Positions 10,279 to 21,419 of a stretch of 64,000 nt of DNA are shown here, piece after piece. The DNA is from Rhodamnia argentea (lineage: Eukaryota > Streptophyta > Magnoliopsida > Myrtales > Myrtaceae), in the NCBI RefSeq assembly GCF_020921035.1, contig NC_063152.1, forward strand, positions 25,122,887-25,186,886, in the 5' to 3' direction. Position 1 is the stretch's first letter. Every line of letters begins with the position of its first letter. A program made the position numbers and the translations under genes. The notes beneath the pieces were generated by a model. It was not told the DNA's origin and made no database searches. It worked only from the letters and a program-made list of their open reading frames with translations.

Positions 10279-11934
10279 CTAGGGCGTGATTGGACCGCAC
10301 ACATCCGAATGGATCAATTCCAGCGGCTTCTTTGCTCGAAAAATTGCTTCTTTTGGAAAGCTGGTTCCGGAATGCTTGCCAATGACACACCCTTCACATA
10401 TTTGATCGGGATGATCAATATGTGGTAAGCCATAAACCATCTTCTTACGAGAAAGCATATTGAATCCACCAAAATTGAGATGGCCGAACCTATTATGCCA
10501 CAACCATGAAGGATCATCCACACATGATTTTAAGCAACGAGCCATTTCATATTTTATATTGAGAGTGAACATCCTGTTCTTCGACATCTTCACGGATGCA
10601 ATCAACTTATTATTTTGATCTCTTAGCACAAGGCTAAGATCTTTCATGCGCCTAGAATATCCTTTCTCCAGAAGCTGTCCCAAACTCAAGATATTGCTTG
10701 ACATTTTTGGAACATAATAAACGTTGGAAATCAACTCAAGTGCACCATTCTTCAAACGAATCCGGATTGTACCTTTGCCTTCGACAAGAATTTGGGAATT
10801 ATCACCAAATGAGACTTTCCCTTTGATTGTCTCATCTAACTCGGCAAACATCTCCTTCCTTCCGCACATATGGTTGCTTGCTCCAGTGTCCAAGTACCAC
10901 GTATCACTCTTTTCTCCTCCGTCTTCCGTGAATGCCAATAAAAGAACGTTATCGGCATCATTCACCAAGTTTGCCTTTTCATTTGCTCCACTACTTTCTT
11001 TATGCCAACAGTCGGAAGCATAATGACCCAGTTTATTGCAATGATAACAATGAATTTTAGATTTATCATACCATTGACCTCTCGAATTTCTCCCTCTTCC
11101 ACGAACAAAACTTTGATTCTGGTAGCCACCTTCTTTGCGAGCAAATTCCCCTCTGCTTCGTCCACGACCTCTTCCATGAAAGTAACCACGACCTCGACCT
11201 CGACCTCGACCTCGATCTTGATTAGTGCTTCGAACTTGCACAGGTTCTCGTCTTTGTTCCTTCTCATCTCGGATCGACAACAGAGTTTGGAGTACTTCCT
11301 CCACCGGTTCATGCTTATTTCTTCTGAGTCTTTCTTCATGGGCTTGTAATGAACCCATAAGTTCATCGATCATCATGGTATCAAGGTCTTTGGATTCCTC
11401 GATTGCAACTGCAATGTGGTTGAACTTTTTGTCTAACGATCGAAGAATCTTCTCGACGACTCGAACATCAAGAACTTCCTCACCATTTCTTTTCATCCGG
11501 TTCACAATCGCTAAAACTCTTGTGAAATAATCAGAAATCGACTTAGATTCTTTCATACAAATTTCCTCGAACTCGCCTCTTAGAGTTTGAAGGCGAATCT
11601 TTTGAACTTTTTGTACTCCTTGGTGTGTGTTGCGAAGTATCTCCCATGCCTCCTTTGAAGTAGAAATGTTCGACACTTTCTCGAACATCGAATCATCTAA
11701 GCATTGATAGATGATTGATAGGGCATGCTGATCTTTTAATCGAATCTTCTCCAAGGCATTCCTTTGATTTTGATTCATGGTAACTTCATCATTTGGCTCA
11801 TCATATCCGTTGTTGACAACTTCCCAAACACTATAGGCACCAAGTAGAGCTTTCATTCTCGAAGCCCAGTTACCATAGTTTTCCTTGGTAAGGCAAGGAT
11901 ATTGAAGAGGAAACAAATTACTTGTTGAGGCCAT
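10279..11934 (-). CDS. Copia gag, protease and integrase N-terminus (truncated by stop)
   Basis: I start at the Met at 11934 (MASTSNLFPLQ), just downstream of the PBS, rather than the Met 16 codons earlier, which lies across the PBS/LTR. Residues 1-230 are a gag/UBN2-type capsid (NYGNWASRMKALLGA, TSKEAWEIL). An Arg-Gly-rich tract of about 45 residues (240-286) follows, and then a CCHC zinc knuckle CYHCNKLGHYASDC at about 296-309. The protease active site WYLDTGASNHMCG is near 347-358. Then come the integrase HHCC region (LWHNRFGHLN, CEGCVIGKH) and HSDVCGPITP with the first catalytic Asp. A TAG at 10279-10281 ends it directly after GPITP, where family members usually read on. Confidence 0.9.
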   Translation of the reverse strand: MASTSNLFPLQYPCLTKENYGNWASRMKALLGAYSVWEVVNNGYDEPNDEVTMNQNQRNALEKIRLKDQHALSIIYQCLDDSMFEKVSNISTSKEAWEILRNTHQGVQKVQKIRLQTLRGEFEEICMKESKSISDYFTRVLAIVNRMKRNGEEVLDVRVVEKILRSLDKKFNHIAVAIEESKDLDTMMIDELMGSLQAHEERLRRNKHEPVEEVLQTLLSIRDEKEQRREPVQVRSTNQDRGRGRGRGRGYFHGRGRGRSRGEFARKEGGYQNQSFVRGRGRNSRGQWYDKSKIHCYHCNKLGHYASDCWHKESSGANEKANLVNDADNVLLLAFTEDGGEKSDTWYLDTGASNHMCGRKEMFAELDETIKGKVSFGDNSQILVEGKGTIRIRLKNGALELISNVYYVPKMSSNILSLGQLLEKGYSRRMKDLSLVLRDQNNKLIASVKMSKNRMFTLNIKYEMARCLKSCVDDPSWLWHNRFGHLNFGGFNMLSRKKMVYGLPHIDHPDQICEGCVIGKHSGTSFPKEAIFRAKKPLELIHSDVCGPITP

Positions 11935-11950
11935 GATTATGAACCAAAAA

Positions 11951-11962
11951 GCTCTGATACCA
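11951..11962 (-). other. Primer-binding site of the copia element
   Basis: The minus strand reads TGGTATCAGAGC, complementary to the 3' end of initiator tRNA-Met, three bases inside the 5' LTR. Confidence 0.93.
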
Positions 11963-11965
11963 ATT

Positions 11966-12298
11966 TGATGGGAATAAGACAAAGAGGGAGGACAATTTAG
12001 ACAGCTCGATAGGAGGGGATTTTGTTCAATGTAGAAATTCTCATTCCCATACCGAAATGGTTACAAGACAAGCCTTTATATAGGCATAATACAATGACTC
12101 TTCAATTACACGACTTATAAATAAAGAACAACTAAATGCATTAATCAAAACATTGTAACTCTAAAAGACACTTGGAAAGACTACAAAGCATTAAAGACAA
12201 TTCTTGATTCATATACTAGCGCGTGCATGCCTCTTGGGAGTCTAATGGACCCATCGAAACCTTGGCAATACTTAATGAATTTAGTTTAATTTCCAACA
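11966..12298 (-). repeat. 5' LTR of the copia element
   Basis: 333 bp with TG...CA ends, flanked outside by the target duplication TTTGA at 12299-12303. It contains the same TATA-like gcctttatataggc as the 3' LTR, and would drive minus-strand transcription of the element. Confidence 0.95.
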
Positions 12299-12599
12299 TT
12301 TGAACCCTTGTTTCCCCATTAAATTGAAGGGAAAAAAAGAGCATGTTACCTTGTTTTTAAATACTAATATGGAAGAGAAATGATATTTGCTGTGATATGT
12401 GTTAGGAAGCAAGCCAACCGAGAACGACCACAATAACAAAATCCAAAGTAGTAAGAGACGATTCAAAGAGAGTAATTACATCAAGATTTACGTGGAAAAT
12501 TCTTTCTATGTAAAAGGAAAAAATCGGTGAATTAACGGAAGTCTCTAATCAACTTCAAGCAAGAGTATAAGAACAGAGCCGAATGATTTGGGAATGGCA

Positions 12600-12985
12600 A
12601 ACGGCATCGACCGGCAGCTCGAAATCAATTGAAAAAACCTATAGTGTGAGAGAAATCGACGAGAGAAGCTCGTATGAATCTAGTCTCGAAGGTTTTTGGT
12701 GATCTCCGTACTCGGGCGTGTGCTCTGTTTCAGCTGCGAATGGGACCGAGTGGCTGGGATGGCCGATGGCGATCGGAGGCGGTGCACAGTGGATTGGCGG
12801 TAATCGAGAGGGAATCCAAAGCAAAAATGTCCTTCCTATATGGCTTCGCTTCCGTCCTCCTTCACGCGCGCGCCTCGGCTTTAGAGAAGAAGAGATGAAG
12901 GAAAGAGACGGGGCTTTTCTTTTTCCATGAGCTCCTCTAACGTGCCCTCCATTAACTGCATAGGCCCGAACCTAAGGGCTTTCCT
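12600..12985 (-). other. Repeated gene-like segment 'X', copy 1
   Basis: This GC-richer segment is shared with 34100-34560 and 44260-44645. Read on the minus strand, all copies carry a conserved PIA-GHPS...EHTPE-like stretch. This is followed by AG-GTTT/splice-like sequence and a block resembling GRWMPFAIPES in the other copies. Reading frames are not kept open across copies. It looks like the 5' end (leader plus first exons) of a gene, or a fragment of one. I do not recognise the gene. In each copy the segment is followed by RLP-derived sequence. Confidence 0.45.
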
Positions 12986-13353
12986 CTTCTCTTTTTGCCC
13001 TTTCTTATTATTTTTTTTTATTAACTATAATAAATTTTTCCCGTCTTTTTCAGTATCATAATTTATTAGTTTATTTTGGCAAAAATATATGCTTAATTTT
13101 CCTGGCAAAAATTCATGTGTCAACATTGTTCTTTCAAACAAATAAAGGTAAAAGAGAATGAGGAAAGACCAGAACTATTCATTTCTAAAATAGAAAATAA
13201 GACAATTTTTAAATTCAAGTTAACAAATTGCACAATAAGAGGGATATTATTAGCTCCATCTTTTCTTCTTTCCAGTACAAACTAAATAGATAAAAATTTA
13301 CATTACTAATACCATCGCATAAGTATCGCACTGCATGGACAACTCTTTATTCT
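12986..13353. other. 3' flank of RLP copy A
   Basis: AT-rich DNA. The last 130 bases (ataagagggatattatta... to the RLP stop) match the 3' flanks of copies B, C and D and of the truncated RLP, so this is probably the ancestral RLP 3' untranslated region. Confidence 0.5.
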
Positions 13354-16310
13354 TCAGTGCCTTCTCGATCTGTTCCATCCTTTTGCCATTCTCTTTGAGT
13401 AGCATGAGAACCACTTACTTTCCTCATCAATGATCAAGTTCCCTAGCATAACGCCGATCAAAAACCCAACTCCAGCACCAATTAGCACAAATGTCCAATC
13501 CAAGTTAAATGGAGACTCTTCGCCGACTTCTTCCTGGCGAGATGATGGGAATGGTAAGTTATCCCCAGCTGTGGTGCATTTTTTTGGCAGAGGACTTCCG
13601 TATGACCCCCATTCATGGCAAATGAATCGATTGCGAATGTGTTGAACTGGCTCCCTTGTGGAATTGGTCCTAACAGTTGATTATGAGAGACATTGAAAGA
13701 TGAAAGAAATGTAAGTTGGGCTAGTTGTTGAGGGATCTTTCCTGAGGGCTTATTTCGAGAAAGATCTAGAGATTCCAATGACGTCAAGTATGCTAAGGAA
13801 ACCACGATGGAACCAGTGAGAATGTTGTTCAAAACGTTAAGCAGGAGAAGTGACGTCAAATCTCCAATGACGTTGGGTATGCACCCTTCAAATTTGTTTT
13901 TGGAGAGGTCAATTACCATAAGGGCATATGGAACCTTCGGGTATTCCCTTTCTATGCCTTTGTTCATCAATTTCATTGCATAATCGAAATACCCTTCAAG
14001 TGAATACAAGGACCAAGGGATGTTTGCTGAAGTATTCAAATATTCCAACTGATCTTGAGCAGCAACTACTTTCATGGCATGGAAACTCTGCAACAACTTG
14101 GAAGGAAGTTCACCATTGAAACTATTGTCGGAAAGGTCCATGACATGCAAGTTGCTAAAATTGAACTGGCTTTGAGGTGGTTTTATTGGACCATGGAAGT
14201 TATTAGATTTCAAGATAATAACTTTCAGGTTGGTCAACTCTGATAGCCATGAAGGGAAACCATCGAGAATTTGATTGTGACCAAGATTCAAATACTCCAG
14301 CATTGTACAATTCGCCAAAGATCTTGAGACAGGCCCTTGCAATCGATTCTTTGCGAGCTCAATAACATTCAACGCACAACCATTTGGGTAAGCCTGAGGA
14401 ATGCTACCCTCAAGTTTATTTTTTCCAAGATTCAAAACTGCCAAAGAATGAATGTTTTGAGACATGAAGGAATTGTGCCATTCAAACTATTGTTGGACAA
14501 GTCAAGAGTGACAAGGGACTTGGCTCTACAAATAGATTGCATATCTTCGAAGAGGATGTTTTTGGAGATATTGTAATGAGACACTCATGGAGGTGGAGTA
14601 GGGAGTTCCGTTTTGAGCAAGTTAGAACTAATGTCAAGATAGGTAAAGTTAGGTAGCAGTAGATTGATGCGGTTGTCCACAAAGCCAGTTAGAAAATTGT
14701 GAGAAAGATCCAGAAGCTCCAAGGATTCTTTGCTACCATTCCCCATCCATGTAGGAATACTCCCTCCGATTTTATTGTGTGAAAGATCTAACCACCCTAA
14801 TCCGCTTAGGTGGCCTAAAAGCTTGGGGAACTCATGTAAGTTGCATGATTCTAAACTTAAATAAGAAAGTTTTGGAAGCGTGGTATTCATCTCGGTCCTG
14901 CTAACAAAAGATATGTTGTTGAAGTCCAAATATAAATATTCCAAGTTCTAGAGTCATTGCAAATCCACGGTGCCACTCAAATTATTCCCGAAAAGATCCA
15001 GAAGTTCAAGATCCTTGACTTCCCATAATGAGTTTGGGATTTCACCTTGCAAATTGTTGAATGAAAGGGCGAGCCAAACCAACCGCGTCAAGTTCCAGAA
15101 TGAAGATGGAATTGGACCGCTTAGATGAGCATCCGTCAAATGTAAAAAATCATGGACAGTTAGTTTGGTGATCGATTGAGTCTCTGACATTTCTTTTGCT
15201 TTTTCTTTTTTGTTCGGTTAAGGAATCTTGATACTTGTTGAAATATTACCTGAAAGGTCCAACTCGGTTAGTTTTGCCAAGTTGGCAAGCCAATGCCAAA
15301 TACCATCGCTGAAATTAGTAGAATAGAGATATAGATATGACAACCGGGTAAGATTAGCGAAGGAAGCGGGGATTTGACCGTGGAATTTATTTGCTGATAT
15401 ATCCAGATAAGCGAGCTCGGAAAGATTACCCAGTGAAGTGGGAAGTGAACCCGAGAAACCACAATCCCAAATTGACATTTCATTCAAGAAAATAAGATTT
15501 CCGATCGAAACAGGCATTTCCCCCAAAAAAAATCGTTTTCGAAAGAGAATGATTTGAGGCGATTACTCTAATGTAGTTGGGGAATAAAACCAGAGAGGTT
15601 GTAATTACCGCCAAAATCGAGGACTTCCATATTTGGTAATTGAAAGATGCTCACTGGAAATTCTCCATACAATAGACAATATGCAAGTTTAAGCGACTTC
15701 AAAGAGGACAAGTTTGCAAGTACATGAGGGAATGGTGATGACATGCTTACGGAAGAGAGATCAAGTTCTCTAAGCATAGTTAAGTTACGGACAAAATTGC
15801 CTAGGTTGGGCATCTCAAGATCCCTCTCCCATGACAAATCAAGAGAAACTAATCTTGAGAGCCGTGAGATATCCGATGAGACTTTCCCTGAAAATTCGGA
15901 ATAAGAGTGTAAGTTGGAAAGATTGCCAAAGCCATATGGGATTGAGGAAGCGTTGAAGTCGTTGAAAGCAAGATTGAGTGATTCCAAATGAAATAGGCGA
16001 AAGAGGCTAGTGTTGGAAGTTATGGTACCAAAGAGACAGCTGCCATTGAGGTCGAGGCCTGTCACATGACCGGTGGCCTCATCGCACTTTACGCCGTCCC
16101 ATGAGCAGCAATCTCCATGTCCATCTAGTGACCATGATCCAACCTTTGGATAATCACAACGCCACCCTGTTCTGTTGATTCTGAAACTTTGCTTGAATTC
16201 CATCAAGGTAGAGCTCTCATCCGGACGACATAGGGAATCAACAAGGAAGTAGGAAGCAAAATGAGGAAGACAATCTGAGTACAAAACAGGAAGAATATCG
16301 AGGGTGCCAT
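13354..16310 (-). pseudogene. RLP copy A, LRR receptor-like protein pseudogene
   Basis: This copy is homologous over its full length to copies B, C and D, but has many lesions. The start MAPSIFFLFCTQIVFLILLP at 16310 is kept. A single-base deletion near 16243 shifts frame right after the signal peptide. A Trp codon becomes TAG at 15568. One or more frameshifts lie near 15525-15535. Two stops lie near 14946-14956, and a Ser codon becomes TGA at 14585-14587. A T deletion near 14455 and a shift near 13605 scramble the C-terminal cap and TM. Between lesions the LRRs remain readable. Like the other copies it has a GTAATATTTC interruption at 15249. It cannot make a full receptor. Confidence 0.93.
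15191..15249 (-). other. Conserved intron-like interruption, copy A
   Basis: The minus strand begins GTAATATTTCAACAAG and ends in an A/G-rich run before ATGTCAGAGACTC, as in the other copies. The downstream GTAG acceptor candidate seen in B, C and D is mutated here (GATCACC). Confidence 0.5.
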
Positions 16311-16363
16311 ATCTTTGTGTTTGTTTTTCTGCTTTTTGGTAGAGTTTGATTTCAGTGAAGAAG

Positions 16364-16371
16364 CTTTTATA
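16364..16371 (-). promoter_or_regulatory. TATA box of RLP copy A
   Basis: The minus strand reads TATAAAAG in the context GCCTATAAAAGCTTC, about 60 bases before the start codon. It is conserved in all four full-length copies. Confidence 0.7.
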
Positions 16372-16659
16372 GGCAGCGATAAGCAATTCCATCGTCGAAC
16401 TTTGATGCTGCTTTGTCCATTCATGCACTATACACATCTGGAAAGACACTTGGGTTTGACATAAGAAAGAGTAGATCGAAGAAATGGAAAAAGCCAGTAG
16501 ACTCCCGTGCTATGCGTGGCCAATGTCTTAGGATGTGGATCGATGGAAACAATCACTCTAGAAGTATACACTTAATATAAACAAGTAAAAATTAAGATAA
16601 TTTGAGCGTAAATCCAAATTCAAATTTGATCCCGCCTTAGATGTTTGCAATTTCAACAT

Positions 16660-19440
16660 ATTGCCTAAACCTCTCTGCTATTTTTTAAGTAATGCTTTTT
16701 TTCTGATCGAAATTTAAGTAATGTTAAGAGTCACGAGCAGATAGGTAATTTCTTTTGTTTTTTTAAATTTCAAAAGGGGAAAAAAGGGTGAACTTGCACA
16801 AGGTACAAACCAGGTCGAATCCTCATGCATGCCGCGATTGATCTTTTATGCGCAATCATAGTGGCCCAGCAGGTCCACTAAACACCCTTAAGCAAACTTT
16901 GAGCTATGAATGAAATTTCCGTATTGTTCAAAAAAAGAGAGCCCGAGAGAACTTGAAGTTGGGAAAATATTCTTCTTCCAGCTACAGAAAATTACATGAT
17001 TAGATGAATTAGTAACAAGCATAAATCTCGTAGGAACTGCAAAATCTCCAAAAAAAACAGTAAGCACATTGAAGGTAGAAACATGCCCTAAGACATGGCC
17101 TTACGTTAGGATGGCCCGGGAAAATTATCAAAAAGGTCCTAAACTTATCGTATTTTTGTCAATATAGTTCTAAACCTTTTTAATTTTATCAATCCAATCC
17201 CAAATCTTTTACATTTGTGCAAATTCAATCCTCAAAATTTTTTTTTTGCCAATTCAGTCCTAAATCTTTTAAATTTGTGCGAATTTAGTCCTTCCAACCG
17301 GTGAGGATGCTGGTCGATCTTGACGTGGATGATTTTTTTAATAATATTTTAATATTTTATAAAATTGTTTTTAAAATTTTTCTTTTTTGTCTTTTCTTCT
17401 CCTTTTGCTTTGCCATTCTTCTTCAATGAGCAGGCCGCAGGAGAAGACTAGGGCGGGCGAGCTTGCCGGCATTGGCAGTTGGACTCGTGTCGCGTGGTTG
17501 GACTCGTGAGTTTTTTTTGGTCAGGTTGGAATCGTGCTTCACGGCGTCGGGCGTTGACGCCTCATGCTTTGGGTTCAAACGGGGACGGGAGACTCATCTT
17601 TCGCCTTTTTCCTACTTTAGGATTGAGGTGCTTCGTTTGGGCATCTTTTTGGTTGACAGAACACACACAAAAAAAAAAAAAAAAAAAGAACACACACACA
17701 CACACAAAATTGAGAGCCCGTGAAAAGACTTTCGCCCATTTTTTTGGTCGACGAACTGAAATTATCCTACAATTTTTAGGAGTATTCTTAATCCTCCAAT
17801 CACAAAAAAAAAAAAAAGGAAAAAAAATCAAATCACCAATTCAAAGTGTTTACAAGTTTTATATACAGCCACCTCATTTTCATGTAAATAATAATAAAAC
17901 ATGAGTCGTTACAACCTAGGAAGCATCGACACTCTCCGAGGTCTCACGTGTCGTGTTAGACACTCTTCGACACTCCGACACTCTTTGACATGCGATCAAC
18001 ACGGGATCGGCACTCCAAATATGCCAACGACACGCGAATCTAGCATCCCGACACGCCATTTCGACATGTACGTGATTAATTTTAAGTATTTTCAATAGAT
18101 TAGGGGTCTATATATATATACATACATACTTAGGTCATATACCTTTTGACCAAAATATATATATATATATATGCATATACCCAGCTACCCTAAATTTAAT
18201 ATACCCAAATAGCTCCAGATAAACATAATCGTGAATTCCTAACAGAAGGAAAAGAAGAAACTCGCTGCTGATATTTTTATATACACATGATATTTTATCA
18301 TATATATAATTTACATTTAATACATAATGTGTCTCAATGTGTCGAAATTCTTTATTTTTTAAAAAATGGCGTGTCGGCATGTCGTGTTCTGTTTGGTGTC
18401 GATGTTGATGCTACTTAGGTGACAACGCATTACATATGTGCATAAATCTCTGTAGAATTATAGAAGTGAACACGTTGCAGCAAGAATGCGGCACTACGAC
18501 TAGAAGTAGCCAATAATGTTTACCCATTCACACATTGAAATGGATGTTATCTCTCTCATTCAAGCAAAATCATAAAAAACCGAAGACCCGCCAAAGACAT
18601 TTCTCATAAAACTACAAAATGAAAATGAGAGAGAGCGAGAGAGAGGATTTATGGATGGAAATCCAAATTAATACAAATCTTTTAATGTTTCCACTGTCCC
18701 CTCAACCTAGTTACGGCATAAACAATTCACCTACATTTTAACCGAAACCGGTTATGGTTGACAAAGGGGTTACGTAAACCTCATTTAGCTATAGGTTTCT
18801 AAGGTTTAGGTAAAATCGGCAAACTCTCATGGTTTTTATTAGGAAAAAGTACCAAAAAGGTCCTAAATTTATTACACTTACGTCGAATGCAGTCCTAAAT
18901 CTTCCAATTGTATACGTTGGCATTAGCCATGCCACACAAAACGGCCAAAGCTTATGTTAGCGATTTCCGGCAAAATTGACAAAAGGCGAAAATGTTTTTA
19001 GGACTTAATTGGCATAGTTGAAAGATTGAGTACTGAAATTGAATACTGAAGTGACACAAGTACAATAAGCTTTTAGGACTTTTTCTTTTCCCTTTTTACC
19101 TACTTAATGCGATGTCACCTTCAGGATGCATGATCTTAAACAAGCAGGATTGTACTAGCATTCAATTTGAACAAGAGTTGGATTACACAGGGTTTTGTAC
19201 CGGCATTCTTGCTTGGCGACTGGCCGCGCCATTGACAAAAAGAAGAGACAAGCGTGCACTCGTGAGGCATGTTGTTATCGCGTCATTGCATTGACCCGCA
19301 AAAAAGGGTCATGCAGATCACGTAACGTTTACGTCTTGTGCTTGTGTTCAAACGGGGCAAAGACTCCTCTTTCGGGCTTTTTCCTACTTTAGGATTGGGA
19401 TGCTTCGTTTTGGACAGAGACAAGGATGAGAAAGTAAAGC
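16660..19440. repeat. Duplicated spacer block, copy 1 (matches 50725-54005)
   Basis: The order of blocks is the same as at 50.7-54.0 kb: a cctcatgcatgccgcgattg segment, the 'scaled' repeat cctaaacttat...attcagtcctaaat, the ttttgctttgccattcttct segment, a TIR element, the catttaaccgaaaccggtta segment, and cgcaaaaaagggtcatgcag. Short open frames inside, including those across the (CA)n and poly-A at 17668-17707, are not credible genes. Confidence 0.8.
17909..18426. repeat. TIR (MITE-like) element
   Basis: The left end gttacaacctaggaagcatc is the approximate reverse complement of the right end gatgctacttaggtgacaac. The interior has GACAC-rich edges and an AT core with (AT)n at 18157-18171. A copy with the same flanks lies at 52463-52969, and a partial copy lies near 2.1-2.4 kb. 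No coding capacity. Confidence 0.7.
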
Positions 19441-19689
19441 TCCAACTATGGTGTTTCATGAGCAACCGAGCATACGTGATCACGTGCCGACGATGCTTGC
19501 TTGCTACGACAGATTCATTTGACTGAGAGGAAATTTCAAATAAAAGCATGAAATAGAACCGCTTTCTCAATAGAAGATCCAAAAATTTTGTCTCCAATAT
19601 TGGTATAAATTGGCCAACTTTTTTAGTCTTGTCTCGTAAAAGAGAGTCCATAAGGTCCATTCTGGACCCCTTTTTGAGAAGATGGCCTC

Positions 19690-19993
19690 GATCTCACAGT
19701 AGAAGCTCCGGCAGAGAGTGAACACAACAGAGTAGATTCAAAAGATTAGTGGTACTAGAGAGACAATTTCTATCGAGGTCTATGCCAACGACATGACACG
19801 CTGAATTTTTCGACACGCTCCATACCCTCCCATGAGCACTAAATGCAACGAGAATATGTTCGGTTGATCTCGAGACTCCTCTTTAATCATATCGAAGCCG
19901 AGCTCTTGTTAGAGACACATTGGATTAGCAAAGCGTGTACGGAACGCCGAGATAAAATATAGGGATGAAAAATGCACACTAAGGACGTCACAT
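19690..19993 (-). pseudogene. RLP N-terminal remnant 1
   Basis: On the minus strand this aligns by eye with the fragments at 21066 and 36651: a degraded start near 19992, CFANPMC-like sequence, then GYGAC and the 'CLSS/ N-C-L' motif region near 19770. Stops and frameshifts are throughout. It covers only the signal peptide and LRRNT cap; no LRRs follow. Confidence 0.5.
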
Positions 19994-20231
19994 GACGTCC
20001 AATTTTTGTGGATAAGAATTCTGGGGCTAAAGAGGCAAGATGTCTCGGTTCTTTGGGCTCATTGTTTTTCTCATGGATGACTCATCATCTTCACATAAGT
20101 AGGGCCATCGTCATATATAGTTTTCCTTTGGATGACCTATCTCGAATTAGATCAAAGGGAAAATTTAATTTCCACATGAAATCTGACTCGAGATCTAACT
20201 TGATACAATACAAACAAGTTAAAAGTTCGAA

Positions 20232-20297
<66 letters not shown>

Positions 20298-20690
20298 GTT
20301 TTTAGGTATTTTTTAAATTTCATTTAAAATTTTTAAAAAGTTTAGCTTGTTTTGTAAAAAGTCAATCCACGTGGACTTATTTTTTAAAAAAAATTTGACA
20401 CGTGGTCTTATTTTTTTTTTAAATATTGCCACATGGACTGACTTTAAAAAAAAATTCCACGTCATACTTAAAAAATGAATAAAAATAGCACGTGGACTTT
20501 TTGGCCAGAATCTCTCACCACTGGCACTTAAGTGATTATTTTTTCTCCGATTTGACACTTATGTGAGCCGGCGAAAAATTTTGGCACTAAAATATGTGCC
20601 CTACATAAACTTTGGCAATTAGATGTCCTTCTACCCTTTTTGTTTTTCAAGTAAGATTAAAAGTTATTAACAAGTAGGCATTACTTTTTC
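19994..20690. other. Repeat spacer without genes
   Basis: It contains a copy of the 'gactcatcatcttcacataa' spacer seen upstream of the other N-terminal remnants, a (CT)n tract, and an inverted-repeat-like series of 'cacgtggactgac' blocks that recurs at 55430-55740. Confidence 0.5.
20237..20292 (+). repeat. (CT)28 microsatellite
   Basis: An uninterrupted run of 28 CT dinucleotides. An open frame crossing it (poly Ser-Leu) is an artefact. Confidence 0.95.
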
Positions 20691-21065
20691 AAAAGAAAAA
20701 AAAGTGGTCACACATCCACAAGGGACAATTTAGGTCGCATTTTTCATGCATGCCGTGATTAATGGTTCATGTGCTGTCATAATTGCATAGTTGATCCTCT
20801 TAAATGGCATCTCATACTTTTTCCACGAAAGGACCAAGAGCCTTTTGCCCATCTTTCACGCTGTCGAACAGGAGTCATTCTCCATTCCTAGGAGTATTCT
20901 TAATCCTCGAATCACGAAAACAAAAGATGGTCATCATCCATTGAGAATATTTTCAGATTTCCTACATCATTACTTCTTTTATATAAAAATAGTCATACAA
21001 TGTACGCAATTACAATAAATTACAAACAAGTATAAATCCTTCCGTACCTATAGAAGTCCCCACCA

Positions 21066-21419
21066 AAAAAATAATAATAAAATCTGACGCTAGGTGAACA
21101 CGACAGAATAGATTCAAATGAATAGTGGTACTCGAGAGACAACTTCTCCTCAGGTTTAGGCCAAGAACATGACCGTTGAATTCGTCACACTCCATAACCT
21201 CCCACGAGCATTAATCCTTATTTCTAGCTAGTTACAACCATGGTTCGAGTGTAGGACAAACGCAACGAGAATATGCGTCCGTCGACTCTCAAATTCCGCT
21301 TAAACCATATATTGGCCGAGCTCTCGTTAGCACGACACATTGGATTAGCAAAGCATCTGCGAAACGAAAATGTGAAAAATGATCCAAGCATAAAGCATTT
21401 ACGGTAAGGACGGTGATAT
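21066..21419 (-). pseudogene. RLP N-terminal remnant 2
   Basis: The minus strand retains CFANPMCRANESSANIWFKRNLRV, then MECDEFNGHVLGLNLRRSCLS at 21195-21130, the characteristic LRRNT cap of RLPs (C-x-E-x-x-A...F-K and CDE-x-x-GHV-x-G-L-x-L). The start codon is ATA rather than ATG near 21417, and stops or frameshifts lie between the blocks. No LRR domain follows. It is paralogous to 56430-56776. Confidence 0.7.

Larger units (their letters stand above)
7526..12298 (-). mobile_element. Complete Ty1/copia LTR-retrotransposon
   Basis: This 4,773-bp element lies on the minus strand. It has 333-bp LTRs at both ends (TGTTGGAAATT...CCCATCA), a 5-bp target duplication TTTGA at 7521-7525 and 12299-12303, a PBS at 11951-11962 and a PPT at 7859-7871. 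Its single long frame runs gag, protease, integrase, RT, RNase H, the order that defines Ty1/copia. The two LTRs differ at 9 of 333 positions, 8 of them transitions, so insertion was fairly recent. One nonsense codon at 10279-10281 separates protease/integrase start from the rest, and several stops break RNase H. It therefore looks structurally complete but not autonomous. Confidence 0.95.

Noticed and set aside
10962..11530. Several open frames on both strands across the copia zinc-knuckle region
   Set aside because: They arise from the Arg-Gly-rich repeat tract of gag; the gag frame explains the sequence.
13430..15000. Plus-strand frames antisense to the RLP genes (also at 25415-27160, 46793-48617, 60979-63133)
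   Set aside because: They are mirror frames of conserved LRR coding sequence and recur only because the genes are duplicated.
17463..17904. Overlapping frames with Thr-His and Lys runs
   Set aside because: They cross a poly-A, (CA)n and poly-A series inside a duplicated repeat block and are not conserved at 52.0-52.4 kb.
20008..20316. 102-codon frame ending in Ser-Leu repeats
   Set aside because: Its second half is the (CT)28 microsatellite; no domain in the first half.
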